Part shown: one piece after another, positions 17,041 to 26,197 of the stretch
Layout of the letters: every line of letters begins with the position of its first letter
Numbering within the stretch: the first letter of the stretch is position 1
Assembly (NCBI RefSeq): GCF_900109545.1
Contig: NZ_FOAP01000013.1
Span: 62,001-126,000, forward strand
Source: Stigmatella aurantiaca
Lineage (GTDB): Bacteria > Myxococcota > Myxococcia > Myxococcales > Myxococcaceae
DNA: 64,000 nt
Direction of reading: 5' to 3'
The notes under the pieces: generated by a model
What the model saw: the letters and a program-made list of their open reading frames with translations, nothing else
What the model was told of the DNA's origin: nothing
Databases searched by the model: none
Position numbers and translations under genes: made by a program

Positions 17041-17099
17041 GACGCCCGCGTGGGCTGCGGTACAAGGGGCGCACCCGCGTGGGAGATGCAGGAGGGGTG

Positions 17100-17486
17100 A
17101 TGACGCAGGAGATGTCCGAGGCGAGGCTCCAGGCGGTGTGGGCCTTGCCGCCCGAGCGGCGCCATGCCTGGTTCGTGCAGCGGGTCCGCGAGTCGGGCGA
17201 GGCGTGGGGCCTGTACGCGAACGGCTGGGCGCTGGCCCAGGATGCGCAGGGCAACGATGTGCTGCCGTTGTGGCCGGGGGCCGCGTTCGCCCAGCGGTGC
17301 GCCACGCGGATGTGGGCCGCCTATGCGCCCCGGCGGGTGGCGCTGGCCGAGCTGCTGGAGGAGATGCTGCCCGAGCTGGCGGCGGAGGGCATTCCGGTGG
17401 GGGTCTTCTTCAACCCGGACGGAGAGGGCTGGCCGGTGGCGGCCCAGGAGCTTGGCGCCCAGCTCGTGGGTCACGCCCGCGCCTGA
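17100..17486 (+). CDS. DUF2750-like protein
   Basis: A protein of 128 aa from the ATG at 17100, directly preceded by AGGAGGG; the frame has an earlier start 21 bp upstream with less support. The sequence (FVQRVRESGEAWGLYANGW, DVLPLWPGAAFAQRCA, VGVFFNPDGEGWPVAAQEL) fits the small DUF2750 family of unknown function. It is a stand-alone gene between the small 42-aa frame (divergent) and the kinase gene downstream. Confidence 0.75.
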   Translation: MTQEMSEARLQAVWALPPERRHAWFVQRVRESGEAWGLYANGWALAQDAQGNDVLPLWPGAAFAQRCATRMWAAYAPRRVALAELLEEMLPELAAEGIPVGVFFNPDGEGWPVAAQELGAQLVGHARA

Positions 17487-17555
17487 AGCGGCCGGCCCTT
17501 CTCGGGAGGAGGACTTGCTCTCCCGGTGAGCCCTGTGGTGCGCTCACCGGGCACG

Positions 17556-19691
17556 ATGACCAACGAACTCTCAGAGTCGCCCCGCAGCCTCGGACGCTAT
17601 GAACTCGTCCACCTGCTGGGCCAGGGCGGAATGGGCGAGGTGTACCTCGCCCGGATTTCCGGCGCGGCGGGCTTCGAGAAGCCGTGCATCGTGAAGACCA
17701 TCCTGCCCACCTTGCTCAAGGACGGGCAGTTCCTGGAGCGCTTCCACCACGAGGCCAAGGTGCTGGTGCACCTGGTCCACTCGTCCATTGCCCAGGTGTA
17801 TGACATGGGCGAGGCGGACGGCACCTATTACATGGCGCTCGAGTACGTGGCCGGGGTGGATGTGGCGCACCTGGCCGAGCAGTCGCGCGAGAAGCGGCTG
17901 CCCTTCCCCGTGCCGGTGGCGCTCTCGCTCGCCCAGCGCATCGCCGAGGGGTTGGGCTATGCCCACCGCAAGACGGGCCTGGATGGCACGCCGCTGGGCA
18001 TTGTCCACCGGGATGTGTCCCCGCACAACGTGATGGTGTCCTACGAGGGCGAAGTCAAAGTCATCGACTTCGGCCTCGCCAAGTCCGCGGCGCGCAGCAA
18101 GTACACGCTGCCCGCCACGGTGATGGGCAAGCTGGGGTACATGTCCCCGGAGCAGGCCCGGGCCGAGCCGTTGGATCACCGCAGCGACATCTACTCCTGC
18201 GGGGTGGTGCTCTGGGAGCTGCTGGCGGGCCGGCCCCTGGTGCCGCATGGGACGGTGGGCGAGATGATGGCCGCCATGGCCCACCCCACCGTGCCCTCGC
18301 TGCGCGAGGTGCGGCCGGATGTCAGCCCCGCGCTCGAGGCGGTGGTGCGCCGCGCCCTGGAGCCGCTTCCCCACAACCGGTATGCCCGCACCGATGACTT
18401 CGCGCGCGCGCTCAACGCGCAGCTCGTGGAGTCCGGGGTGCCGCTGAGCACCGAGGACGTGGGCACCTTCGTGCGGGCGGTGTGCCCCGAGGCCTTCTCC
18501 GCGCAGCGCAAGCTCATCTCCAGCCTCTCCCGTGAGCGCCCGGAACCCATGCCCCCGTCCCCGACGGCCCACGGGTTGCCGGCCGTGGGGGTGGCCCCGC
18601 CCCATGCCCCCGGCGTGGGCCCGGTGGGGCTGGAGGCCACCTCGGTGCGTCCCCTGCATCCGCAGGCGGACGACAGCGCCCCGATTCATCCGGTGGCCAC
18701 CTTGATGCAGGGCAGCCTGGGACATGCCCGGCCTCCGGGGGATGCCCTGGCGCCCGCGGCCCATGCGTCTCAGGTGTCCCCCGCCTCGCGGCGGGTGATG
18801 GTGCTCGCGCTGGGGTTCGCCGCGTTCGGGCTGGTGAGCGCCTCCGTGGGGGCCACCCTGTACTTCATGAGTGGCCCCGGGGAGGCCCCGCCTGCCCGGG
18901 TGGAGGTGCATCCGCCCGGGCCCCCGCCCTTTCCCCATGCGGAGCGCGGGCCCCCCGGAGCCAGGCCCCCGCCGCCGGGGCCGCCGCCTTTCCCGCCGGG
19001 GAACGCTCCCCCCGGTGCGCCGGGAGCGGACCCACTCCGCGCCACGCCCGTCCGGGCCTCGGCCGAGCCAGCCCCCGTGGCCCATGCCGTGGAGACGCAG
19101 CCCGCGGGGGCTCCCGAGCCGAAAGTGTCCGCGCCCGCCCGGATCTGGGTGAGCAACGCCGTGCAGGTGCACGCGCGTGGCAACAATGGCTATGGGATTC
19201 CCGTGGGGAGCGCCACGGGCCTCAAGCCGGAGATGGTCTTGCAGGTGGTGGGGCCTTCGGGGCCCAAGGGCTTGCGGAAGGTGCTGGGCCAGGCCACCGT
19301 GGAGCAGGTGGTGGGGCGGGTCACCACGGTGCGTCTGGATGCCGCGGCGCTCAAGGCGCAGGGGCCTCGCTACGTGGCGTTGCCCGACGCCCGGCCCGCG
19401 CCGGCGCCCGCCGAGGCCAAGGTCCGGGTGCTGGCGGGGGGCGCGAAGATTTCGGGCCTCAAGCACCTGAACAAGAGAATCACCCTCTACAACGGGGAAG
19501 ACGAAGCGCTGACGAGCTGCGTGGCGACCCTGTCCGGCAAGCGCCGTCTGGCCGTGGGCACGCTGCCCAAGGGCTTCAAGGACTACGCCTGGCGGTACGT
19601 GCGCCTCCATGCTGACGCGCCCGAGGTGCCGGCCGGCACCCTGCGCCTCCAGTGCTCCGAGGGGAGTGCGGACTTCGCCTTTTCGGAATGA
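17556..19691 (+). CDS. Transmembrane Ser/Thr protein kinase (Pkn type)
   Basis: A protein of 711 aa from ATG 17556 (a GTG 30 bp earlier is less likely). An N-terminal Hanks-type kinase domain (about 12-280) has an intact Gly loop GQGGMGEVY, the catalytic loop HRDVSPHNV, DFG, and APE-like SPEQ. The VAIK-type Lys region reads CIVKTILP. A proline-rich linker, a single membrane helix (about 417-437), a second Pro-rich stretch (PPPPGPPPF) and a C-terminal extracytoplasmic domain (about 530-711) follow. The outer part has no recognised family but contains two Cys late in the chain. It presumably senses something outside the inner membrane and phosphorylates cytosolic targets. It is convergent with the RDD gene, 6 bp away. 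Confidence 0.93.
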   Translation: MTNELSESPRSLGRYELVHLLGQGGMGEVYLARISGAAGFEKPCIVKTILPTLLKDGQFLERFHHEAKVLVHLVHSSIAQVYDMGEADGTYYMALEYVAGVDVAHLAEQSREKRLPFPVPVALSLAQRIAEGLGYAHRKTGLDGTPLGIVHRDVSPHNVMVSYEGEVKVIDFGLAKSAARSKYTLPATVMGKLGYMSPEQARAEPLDHRSDIYSCGVVLWELLAGRPLVPHGTVGEMMAAMAHPTVPSLREVRPDVSPALEAVVRRALEPLPHNRYARTDDFARALNAQLVESGVPLSTEDVGTFVRAVCPEAFSAQRKLISSLSRERPEPMPPSPTAHGLPAVGVAPPHAPGVGPVGLEATSVRPLHPQADDSAPIHPVATLMQGSLGHARPPGDALAPAAHASQVSPASRRVMVLALGFAAFGLVSASVGATLYFMSGPGEAPPARVEVHPPGPPPFPHAERGPPGARPPPPGPPPFPPGNAPPGAPGADPLRATPVRASAEPAPVAHAVETQPAGAPEPKVSAPARIWVSNAVQVHARGNNGYGIPVGSATGLKPEMVLQVVGPSGPKGLRKVLGQATVEQVVGRVTTVRLDAAALKAQGPRYVALPDARPAPAPAEAKVRVLAGGAKISGLKHLNKRITLYNGEDEALTSCVATLSGKRRLAVGTLPKGFKDYAWRYVRLHADAPEVPAGTLRLQCSEGSADFAFSE

Positions 19692-19697
19692 GCGGTC

Positions 19698-20378
19698 TCA
19701 CGGCGCCAGGCGCGAGGCCACCTCGGGGCACTGCGCCACCAGGGGCTTGGCCTCCGGGGTGTTCGCTTTCGCCTCGCGCACGAGGCGGGAGAGCGAGCGC
19801 TGGCACATCCAGGTGTCCTGGTGCCGCCGGTAGCCGTGGCAGCACTTCCAGCCGATGAGCGTGCTGTCCAGGTAGGAAAAGGCCTCGTGCCGGGTGGGCA
19901 GGGCGATGAAGCCCAGGGCCACGGCGAGCGCGGCCACCCAGGGAAGCTGCCAGGAGAGTCCCCGAAGCCAGGGGCCCAGGCCCGGGGCGGGGCGCTCCCC
20001 ATGCACCTGGAGCAGCCGGTCCAGGGGGCGGGCGGGCAACAGGGGAACGAGGAACACGTCTGGCAGGGTGGTGAACGCCCGGAGCAGGGCCCGGAGCGGC
20101 CCGGGTGGGGTGCCCTGGGCGGACACCAGTTGAACGTCGAACAGCCGGCGTCCCAGCGTCCACCCCCGCAGTCCTCCCACAATCCCCACGAGCAGCCACA
20201 GGGCCGCCATGGAGGCCAGCACGGAGGCGCGGCTCTGTTCCAGGTCGAGGGCCCGGGCGGCGCCCCAGCCCAGGAGCCCCGCGGTGCCCAGGTCCAGCAG
20301 GTCCGCGCCCCACAGCCGGAACCGGGACCGGGTGTGGACCTGCCCCAGGTGTGATGTGAACAACGCCCCTTCGCTCAT
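19698..20378 (-). CDS. RDD family integral membrane protein
   Basis: A protein of 226 aa. The N-terminal half reads as an RDD domain with Arg/Asp-containing helices (FRLWGADLLDLGTAGLL, then GGLRGWTLGRRLFDVQLVSAQG, the conserved second part). About four membrane helices are predicted. After the last helix comes a periplasmic or cytosolic tail with four Cys (CCHGYRR, WMCQ, QCPE). RDD proteins are poorly understood; some act in ion or compatible-solute transport. The ATG at 20378 was chosen from the domain boundary. Confidence 0.8.
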   Translation of the reverse strand: MSEGALFTSHLGQVHTRSRFRLWGADLLDLGTAGLLGWGAARALDLEQSRASVLASMAALWLLVGIVGGLRGWTLGRRLFDVQLVSAQGTPPGPLRALLRAFTTLPDVFLVPLLPARPLDRLLQVHGERPAPGLGPWLRGLSWQLPWVAALAVALGFIALPTRHEAFSYLDSTLIGWKCCHGYRRHQDTWMCQRSLSRLVREAKANTPEAKPLVAQCPEVASRLAP

Positions 20379-20717
20379 CCGCCGACCCCCTTCACCGGGT
20401 AACATCCTCGTCCGTCCAGGGTCCGTCCCCGCGTCCGTCCGGGCGGGGACCGTATTGCCCCCGCTCCGTCCTGTCTTCATGCTTGCTTCAGGAGAGGGGC
20501 CGCAAGGGGGTGTTTCGTCCAGGGTGGACACCCGGGCGAGGAGGGGTAGGCAGGGCGCCCGGGTTGGCGCTATGCCATCCTTCCAGCACGGCGATGGGTG
20601 GGCACATCGCCGGGCAGGGCCCAGCAGCGGGGAGGGACGGGGTGGCGGACCGTCCCGTGGGCTCGTGGCGAGGTGGAGCGCGTGCAGCGCACGGTGGTAC
20701 CCAAGGAGGAAGTGCCG
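20379..20717. other. Divergent intergenic region with an inverted repeat
   Basis: 339 bp between the RDD gene and the response-regulator gene, presumably carrying both promoters. It contains a perfect 7-bp inverted repeat (GGGACGG at 20634-20640 and CCGTCCC at 20650-20656), about 60 bp before the response-regulator start. This could be an operator or a leader hairpin. No gene is evident. Confidence 0.45.
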
Positions 20718-21101
20718 ATGCGAGGTCGGGTGTTGGTGGTGGATGATGATCCGTTGGTGAGTTCGGCGCTGCGGCGGACGCTGGCCCGGGAGCATGACGT
20801 GGAGGTGGTGGTCAGCTCCCGGAAGGCGCTGGACATGCTCATCGCCCCGGAGGGCATCTATGACGTCATCCTCTGTGACTTGATGATGCCGGAGATGACG
20901 GGCATGGAGCTGCACGCGCAGCTCGCGGCGGCCGCCCCCGAGCAGGCGCGCCGGATGGTGTTCGTCACGGGCGGTGCCTATACCCCGGCGGCCCAGTCCT
21001 TCCTGGAGCGGGTGAGCAACCCCCGTCTGGAGAAGCCCTTCGAGCCGGACAAGCTCCGCGAGCGCGTCCGGGAGTGGGTGGCCCTGGTGCGCACCGCGTA
21101 A
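20718..21101 (+). CDS. Single-domain response regulator
   Basis: A protein of 127 aa consisting only of a receiver domain: acidic pocket VDDDP, phospho-acceptor Asp in ILCDLMMPEMTG, Thr in VFVTGG and Lys in LEKPFEPD. The ATG at 20718 follows AAGGAGGA at ideal spacing. There is no output domain, so it works by protein-protein contact or as a phosphate relay, like many CheY-like myxobacterial regulators. No cognate kinase is adjacent. Confidence 0.92.
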   Translation: MRGRVLVVDDDPLVSSALRRTLAREHDVEVVVSSRKALDMLIAPEGIYDVILCDLMMPEMTGMELHAQLAAAAPEQARRMVFVTGGAYTPAAQSFLERVSNPRLEKPFEPDKLRERVREWVALVRTA

Positions 21102-21110
21102 GGGCGCGCG

Positions 21111-21734
21111 TCAGGGCTTGGGCGGCGGGGGCGCGCCGGGCTTGTTCAGCAGCAAGTCCCGGGCCCGGACGAGCGCCTCGCGTTGCTGGAGGGCCTGGTC
21201 CTGGAGCGCTTGCGCCAGCCCGGTCAGCCGGGCCGGGTCGCGTTGCTGGAGCTGGGCCTGGAGCGCCGCCTCGATGACGGCCGGGGGCGCCTCGGGCGAG
21301 ACGCCCAGCAGCGAGGCCGCCTTCTGCCGGGCCCCTTCCTGGAGCACCGCCGGGTTGCCCACCGCCGCCAGCAGCCGGGCCTCCTCACCGGAGGAGGTCC
21401 GCACGCGGAAGCGGGACGGGCCTGACCGGACGAAGAAGGCGGCGAGCGTGGCCAGCCCCATGCCCCCGAGCGCCAGCGCGAGGGACCGCCGCCGCTGGCG
21501 TTCAGCCTGGATGCGCTGCTGGCCATCCTGAAGCCGCTCGGCCGCATCGAGGCCTGGGGCCGGTGCCTTCCGGCGGGAGGGAGGCTGGGAAGACGCCAGC
21601 GCCCCCGTCAGCTCCCGCTCCAGCAGGTCGAGCTGCTCCCCGGAGTAGCCCGAGAAGGAGCTCTTCTGGAACAGCCCCAGGTACCCGGCCGTCGCGCCGC
21701 AGCCCAGTGCCAGCATGAGGAACAGCCACCGCAT
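21111..21734 (-). CDS. Hypothetical membrane-anchored protein with coiled coil
   Basis: A protein of 207 aa. There is an N-terminal hydrophobic segment (about 2-22, could be a signal anchor), then a Ser/Pro-rich and Arg-rich region. A second membrane helix lies at about 86-103, and the C-terminal half is Gln/Ala/Arg-rich and helical (coiled-coil-like), ending in PPPPKP. No recognised domain. It lies 49 bp downstream of the FHA AAA+ regulator on the same strand and may be co-transcribed with it. Confidence 0.6.
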   Translation of the reverse strand: MRWLFLMLALGCGATAGYLGLFQKSSFSGYSGEQLDLLERELTGALASSQPPSRRKAPAPGLDAAERLQDGQQRIQAERQRRRSLALALGGMGLATLAAFFVRSGPSRFRVRTSSGEEARLLAAVGNPAVLQEGARQKAASLLGVSPEAPPAVIEAALQAQLQQRDPARLTGLAQALQDQALQQREALVRARDLLLNKPGAPPPPKP

Positions 21735-21783
21735 CGCAGGTCCTCTTTCCGTCGTGCCGAGGCGTCTACCATCCCTGCCGGTT

Positions 21784-23412
21784 TCACGGCGAGGGCTTGG
21801 AGGCCCTCACCTCGGCGGGGAGATCTCCGGGGCCGATGTGCTCTCCGGACGGCATGAGGAGCAACGCCTGCTCGATGGCATTGGCGAGCTGGCGCGCGTT
21901 GCCCGGCCAGGGGTGGGCGCGCAGGGTAGCCTGGGCTTCGTCCGTGAAGCCCTGGATGTGGCAGCCCATCTGGGGCCTCAAGCGCGACAGGAACCGCTCG
22001 GCCAGGGGCAGCACGTCCTCGGGCCGGTCCCGGAGCGGGGGCAGGTGGATGCGCATCCCGTTGAGGCGCCAGTAGAGGTCCTCGCGGAAGGTGCCCGCGC
22101 GCACCGCCTCGATGAGAGGGCGGTGGGTGGCCGCCACCACGCGCACGTCCACGGGGACGCCCACGCGTCCGCCCACGCGGTGCACCATCCGGTCCTGGAG
22201 CGTGCGCAGCAGCTTCACCTGGAGCGGGGCGGGCAAGTGCCCTACCTGGTCCAGGAACAGGGTGCCTCCGTCGGCCTGCTCGAAGGCCCCGGGCCGGGCG
22301 CCCTCCCCGGGAAGGGCGCCCTTCTCGTGGCCGAAGAGTTCGGCCTCGGCATGCTCGGGCCGCAGGGCCCCGCAGTGAAGGGCGATGAAGGGCCCGGGGG
22401 CCCGGACGCCCAGACAGTGGGTGGCGCGGGCGATCTCCTCCTTGCCGGTGCCCCGCTCGCCGGTGATGAGCACGGCGGTCTGGGCCTGCGCCGCGGCGCT
22501 GGCCAAGCGCAAGGCTTCGCGCATGGAAGGGCTCTCGGCCACGGGCGGGGTGTAGCGGCGCCGGTCCGGGGAGGACGGCTCGACGGCGGGACACAGGGAG
22601 GGGCCCGCGGCCCCCGCGAGGGCGCCGGCCAGGGCCATCTCCTCGTCATGGAAGGGGCTCTCGCGCAGGACGCAGATCGCACCGGCGGGGGCCCCACCCG
22701 CATATAAAGGAGCGCACAGGACGTGGGCCTGGCCCTTGCGCACGCGGGTCATCTGTTTGTCGGGCTCGGGCAGGGCCTGGATTTCGGGCATGGTGAGGAC
22801 CCGGCCCAGGCGCAGCGCCGCGGTCACCAGCTCGCGGCTCAGCGTCAGGTGCGCGCCCAGAGGCCGTGCCACCAGGGCCCGCAGGGAGCCCTGAAGGCCC
22901 AGGCGCAGCACCGTGAGCGCGGAGGGCTGGAGGGCGGAGTGGAGGGACTCCAGGACGAGGTGGGCGGCGGCCTCGGGCGACGGGGCGAGGGCGGCGCGCA
23001 CGGCCAGCTCCCCCGCGCGGGCGAGCACGTCCGGAGAGGGCGAGAGGTTGTTCCAGGAGGGCGCCGGCGGGCTCCGGGTGAGCACGAGCGTGGACTCGCC
23101 GTCCCGGGCCCGCAGGGCATCGAAGGGCGGCTCATAGACGAGCACGCTTTCGCCCAGCGAGAGGTGATCTCCCGGCCGCAGCCGCGTGGTCTCAACGAGG
23201 AGCTGGCCATTGAGCCAGGTGCCATTGCGCGAGCCCAGGTCCCTCAGCACGTGGCCCGTGGGGCCCGCGGGCTCGATGATGCAATGCTCGCGGCTGACCT
23301 TCTCGTCGAGGAGCTGGAGCCCTCCTTCGGCCGCACGGCCCACGATGAGGGGCGTATCCAAGTCTCGCGCTACGCCCCGGCACGGGCCGAACATTGCCAC
23401 CAGTCTCGCCAC
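21784..23412 (-). CDS. FHA-GAF-AAA+ regulator of the sigma-54 activator family with degenerate motifs
   Basis: A protein of 542 aa. N-terminal FHA domain (about 20-100; VGRAAEGG, VSREHC, LRDLGSRNGTWLNG), a GAF-like middle (about 130-275) and a AAA+ domain (about 290-525). The AAA+ part is that of bacterial enhancer-binding proteins, but three hallmarks are altered. The sigma-54 contact loop GAFTGA reads GALPGE, the Walker B Glu is Gln (TLFLDQV), and the protein ends at the R-domain/linker without a Fis-type HTH. Walker A (GERGTGKEE) and the arginine-finger region remain. ATP hydrolysis and sigma-54 activation are therefore doubtful; a role as a phosphopeptide-binding scaffold or antagonist is an inference. 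GTG start. Confidence 0.85.
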   Translation of the reverse strand: MARLVAMFGPCRGVARDLDTPLIVGRAAEGGLQLLDEKVSREHCIIEPAGPTGHVLRDLGSRNGTWLNGQLLVETTRLRPGDHLSLGESVLVYEPPFDALRARDGESTLVLTRSPPAPSWNNLSPSPDVLARAGELAVRAALAPSPEAAAHLVLESLHSALQPSALTVLRLGLQGSLRALVARPLGAHLTLSRELVTAALRLGRVLTMPEIQALPEPDKQMTRVRKGQAHVLCAPLYAGGAPAGAICVLRESPFHDEEMALAGALAGAAGPSLCPAVEPSSPDRRRYTPPVAESPSMREALRLASAAAQAQTAVLITGERGTGKEEIARATHCLGVRAPGPFIALHCGALRPEHAEAELFGHEKGALPGEGARPGAFEQADGGTLFLDQVGHLPAPLQVKLLRTLQDRMVHRVGGRVGVPVDVRVVAATHRPLIEAVRAGTFREDLYWRLNGMRIHLPPLRDRPEDVLPLAERFLSRLRPQMGCHIQGFTDEAQATLRAHPWPGNARQLANAIEQALLLMPSGEHIGPGDLPAEVRASKPSP

Positions 23413-23685
23413 GGCCCCACTCTAACGGCTGTCCAGACAAACAGAGAGGTGAGAATAAACCCACTGAACGGGGTTCCTGGCAGTGAACGATGGCCTGAAA
23501 GCGATTGCACCCTGGCTGCATTCGCCACGACAGTCCCAGCAGAACTCCGGTAAGGGGCGTGCGTTCAAGAACCCGGAGGAGCGCGGGGCCCCCGCCCATT
23601 GAATGGAGGGGGGCCCGGTCCGTCGTCCCTTCGTACAGGGTATTCATTCCGGGGCAGGCCGGTGTGCCCCCTTCCGAGGTGTACC

Positions 23686-24426
23686 GTGAAGACCTCTCGA
23701 ATCGTTCCGATGTTCGCGCTGCTCACCAGCCTGGCGGCCATGGCGCAGCCCCAGACCGCGTCCCAGGCCCGTGCCGACCTCTCGGTGCGCACCGTGCGGG
23801 TGGAGGGCACCGGCGAAACCAAGGCCCAGCCCGACGAGGCCTGGATCGACCTGGCCGTGGAGACGCAGGGCGCCACGGCGAAGGCGGCCGGTGAGGAGAA
23901 CGCCAAGAAGATAGAGCGCGTGCTGGCCGCGCTGACCGCCGCGGGCATTCCCCGCAAGGAGATGGAGACGCGCAACTACTCGGTCTATCCCGACTACGCG
24001 CAGCCGGATCCCCGCTCGGAGCCGAAGCTGCGCGGCTACCGGGCCAACAACACCCTCTCGGTGCACACGCGGGAGCTGGGACGGCTGGGCGAGTGGATTG
24101 ACCGCGCGCTGGCCTCGGGCGCCAACCGGGTGGACGGGGTGCGCTTCGGGCTGAGCAAGGCGGACGCGGTGCGCGCCGAGGCCCTTCGCCAGGCGGTGGA
24201 GCGGGCGCGCAAGTCGGCGGAGGTGCTGGCCGCGGCGCTGGGCGTGCGGCTGGGCGCCGTGCTGGAGGCAAGCACCGTGGCGGAGCCCCCGCGCCTCTAT
24301 CCGGCCCGGGCCATGATGGCGATGGCGTCGGACAAGAGCGCCGAGGCCTCCACGCAGATTCTTCCGGAGGAGCAGACCGTCCAGGCGCAGGTGACGCTCG
24401 TCTACGCCATCGAGCCTGCCCGCTAG
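23686..24426 (+). CDS. SIMPL-domain (DUF541) periplasmic protein
   Basis: A protein of 246 aa with a GTG start after GAGG; a later ATG (23710) would give a shorter signal peptide. The signal peptide ends near AMAQ. The mature part is one SIMPL/DUF541 domain: VRVEGTGETKAQPDEAWIDLAVETQG at the start (here split as VEGTGE and PDEAWIDLAV), then GYRANNTLSV, and a late ALGVRLG. Members (BP26/YggE) oligomerise in the periplasm and are linked to oxidative-stress resistance. It is convergent with the chemoreceptor gene, the stop regions overlapping by 4 bp. Confidence 0.88.
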   Translation: MKTSRIVPMFALLTSLAAMAQPQTASQARADLSVRTVRVEGTGETKAQPDEAWIDLAVETQGATAKAAGEENAKKIERVLAALTAAGIPRKEMETRNYSVYPDYAQPDPRSEPKLRGYRANNTLSVHTRELGRLGEWIDRALASGANRVDGVRFGLSKADAVRAEALRQAVERARKSAEVLAAALGVRLGAVLEASTVAEPPRLYPARAMMAMASDKSAEASTQILPEEQTVQAQVTLVYAIEPAR

Positions 24427-25967
24427 GCGACGGCCTTGGGGGCGTGGGCGGGCGAAGGCGCCACCGCGGGGGAGGGTACCCCGGGCGAGGGGGCCGCGAG
24501 GCCGGGCTCCTTCCTGGGAAGCAGCTCGCGCAGCTCGTCGGCGAGGTGCCCGAGCTGGTCGGCGGTGACGGCCACGCCGGCGCTCATCTGCGCGTGGGCC
24601 TCGACGAGGCCCTGAAGCTGGGCGGCGCCCGAGAAGATGGCCCCGGTGGCGCCCGCCTGCGCGGTGGCGTCTTCCATGGTGGAGCGCATCATCTGCTCGA
24701 TGCGGGTGACGATGTCCCGGATGGACTCCAGCGTCTTGCGGGCATCGGCGAAGTTGTTCTCGAACTGGCTGGTGTTCTGCCGGATGGCGCCCATGCCCTG
24801 CAGGGTCGAGTCCAACTGCTCGTGGATGCCGCGCACCACCTCGTTGATCTTCACCGAGCTGCCCTTGGAGGCCTCGGACAGCTTGCGGACCTCGCGGGCG
24901 ACGACCGCGAAGCTCCGCCCGGCCTCGCCCGCGCGGGCGGCTTCCAGCGAGGCATTGAGCGCGAGCACGTCCGTCTGATTGGCGAACTCCTGCAGCGTGT
25001 TCGTGAAGGAGACGATCTGCCGGGCGTGGTGGACGAGCTCCCGCAGGCTGCTCTCGGTGTGCCCGATGGCGTGCCCGATGCTGTTCATTCCACTCTTCAC
25101 GCGCTCCATCTGGGCGTCGATGCGCTCGGTGTGCCCGGTGGCCTGGGACACGATGCTGCTGGCGCCAAAGGCGCGCTCGGAGGCGGCCTGGGCCATGCGC
25201 GCCACGGCCTCGCTGGCCTGGGTGATGCGCTCGGTCTCCATGCGCGCGCGCGCCGAATCACTGGACAGCTCCAGCGTGGAGTTCTGCAGCGTCTCTACCA
25301 GCCGGGCCAGCGTCTCGGTGGCCTCGTTCACCTGGGCCCGGGACGTCTTCAAGGTCCGTGACGTCGAGCCGATCTTCATCTTGAGGAAGAACAGCCGCTG
25401 CAGGGCACGCAGCGTGGAGCGCAGGGGCAGGGCAATGGCCACGGTGCTGGCGCTCAGCGTGGCGATGCCCATCAGCCGGGGCGCCAGCGCATCCCCCGCG
25501 CCCAGGGTGAACTCCATCACCCCGTGGCTGACGCTCACGGCGCTGTAGAAGAGGATCCGCCCGGCGGGGTGCAGGGGGAGCACCAGCGGCACGAGCAGCA
25601 GGCACAAGAGCAGCAGGGCCGTGTGCGGCATGCTGCGCTGGGCGCCCGCCACATAGAACGAGGCCTGGCTGGAGAGGATCCACAGCGCCAGGCACCCCAC
25701 GCTCACCCAGGGGCCGGACTTGAGGTTCCGCAGCCGCAGGGCAGCCACCGCCAGCCCCAGCCCCAGGAGCCGCAAGCCCACCACGCCCAGGAACGAAGGG
25801 CTCTCGAACGTGCCGGGTATCCAGGGCGCGGCGAGCAGCAACAGCAGGCCGCTTCCCGCCACGGCCATCCTGCCCAGCTGCTGGAGCCGACGAGGCCAGC
25901 GCTGCCAGAGGAATGCCGAGTACACGTTCCCGATGGGCAGGGAGGCTGGAGGGGAAGGATCCTTCAT
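24423..25967 (-). CDS. Methyl-accepting chemotaxis-type receptor with polytopic membrane domain
   Basis: A protein of 514 aa from ATG 25967. About six hydrophobic helices occupy residues 30-185; there is no large periplasmic sensor loop. The MCP signalling domain follows (about 200-480), with the hairpin tip EAARAGEAGRSFAVVAREVR intact. A Pro/Ala-rich tail ends the protein. Without a periplasmic sensor it may respond to membrane state or an intracellular cue. No che genes lie in this window. It overlaps the end of the SIMPL gene by 4 bp. Confidence 0.88.
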   Translation of the reverse strand: MKDPSPPASLPIGNVYSAFLWQRWPRRLQQLGRMAVAGSGLLLLLAAPWIPGTFESPSFLGVVGLRLLGLGLAVAALRLRNLKSGPWVSVGCLALWILSSQASFYVAGAQRSMPHTALLLLCLLLVPLVLPLHPAGRILFYSAVSVSHGVMEFTLGAGDALAPRLMGIATLSASTVAIALPLRSTLRALQRLFFLKMKIGSTSRTLKTSRAQVNEATETLARLVETLQNSTLELSSDSARARMETERITQASEAVARMAQAASERAFGASSIVSQATGHTERIDAQMERVKSGMNSIGHAIGHTESSLRELVHHARQIVSFTNTLQEFANQTDVLALNASLEAARAGEAGRSFAVVAREVRKLSEASKGSSVKINEVVRGIHEQLDSTLQGMGAIRQNTSQFENNFADARKTLESIRDIVTRIEQMMRSTMEDATAQAGATGAIFSGAAQLQGLVEAHAQMSAGVAVTADQLGHLADELRELLPRKEPGLAAPSPGVPSPAVAPSPAHAPKAVA

Positions 25968-26197
25968 CAGCAGCAATTAATGATATTCAAGACATCAGGA
26001 TTTTTCTAGTAAACTCGACGCGCGAGGGTCTGGTGCCTCAGCAGGAAGGCACACAACCCCCTGAGTAGATGAATACCCCAGGAAGCGCCAGGCAGACAGA
26101 AACGAGGATCCTCCGCCGGCGAAGAAGTCCCCATCTTTGGAGGTGACGAGGTGCGCTGGCCGCACGTCGCGGACCGGCCGGAAAGGGGACCAAGGTG

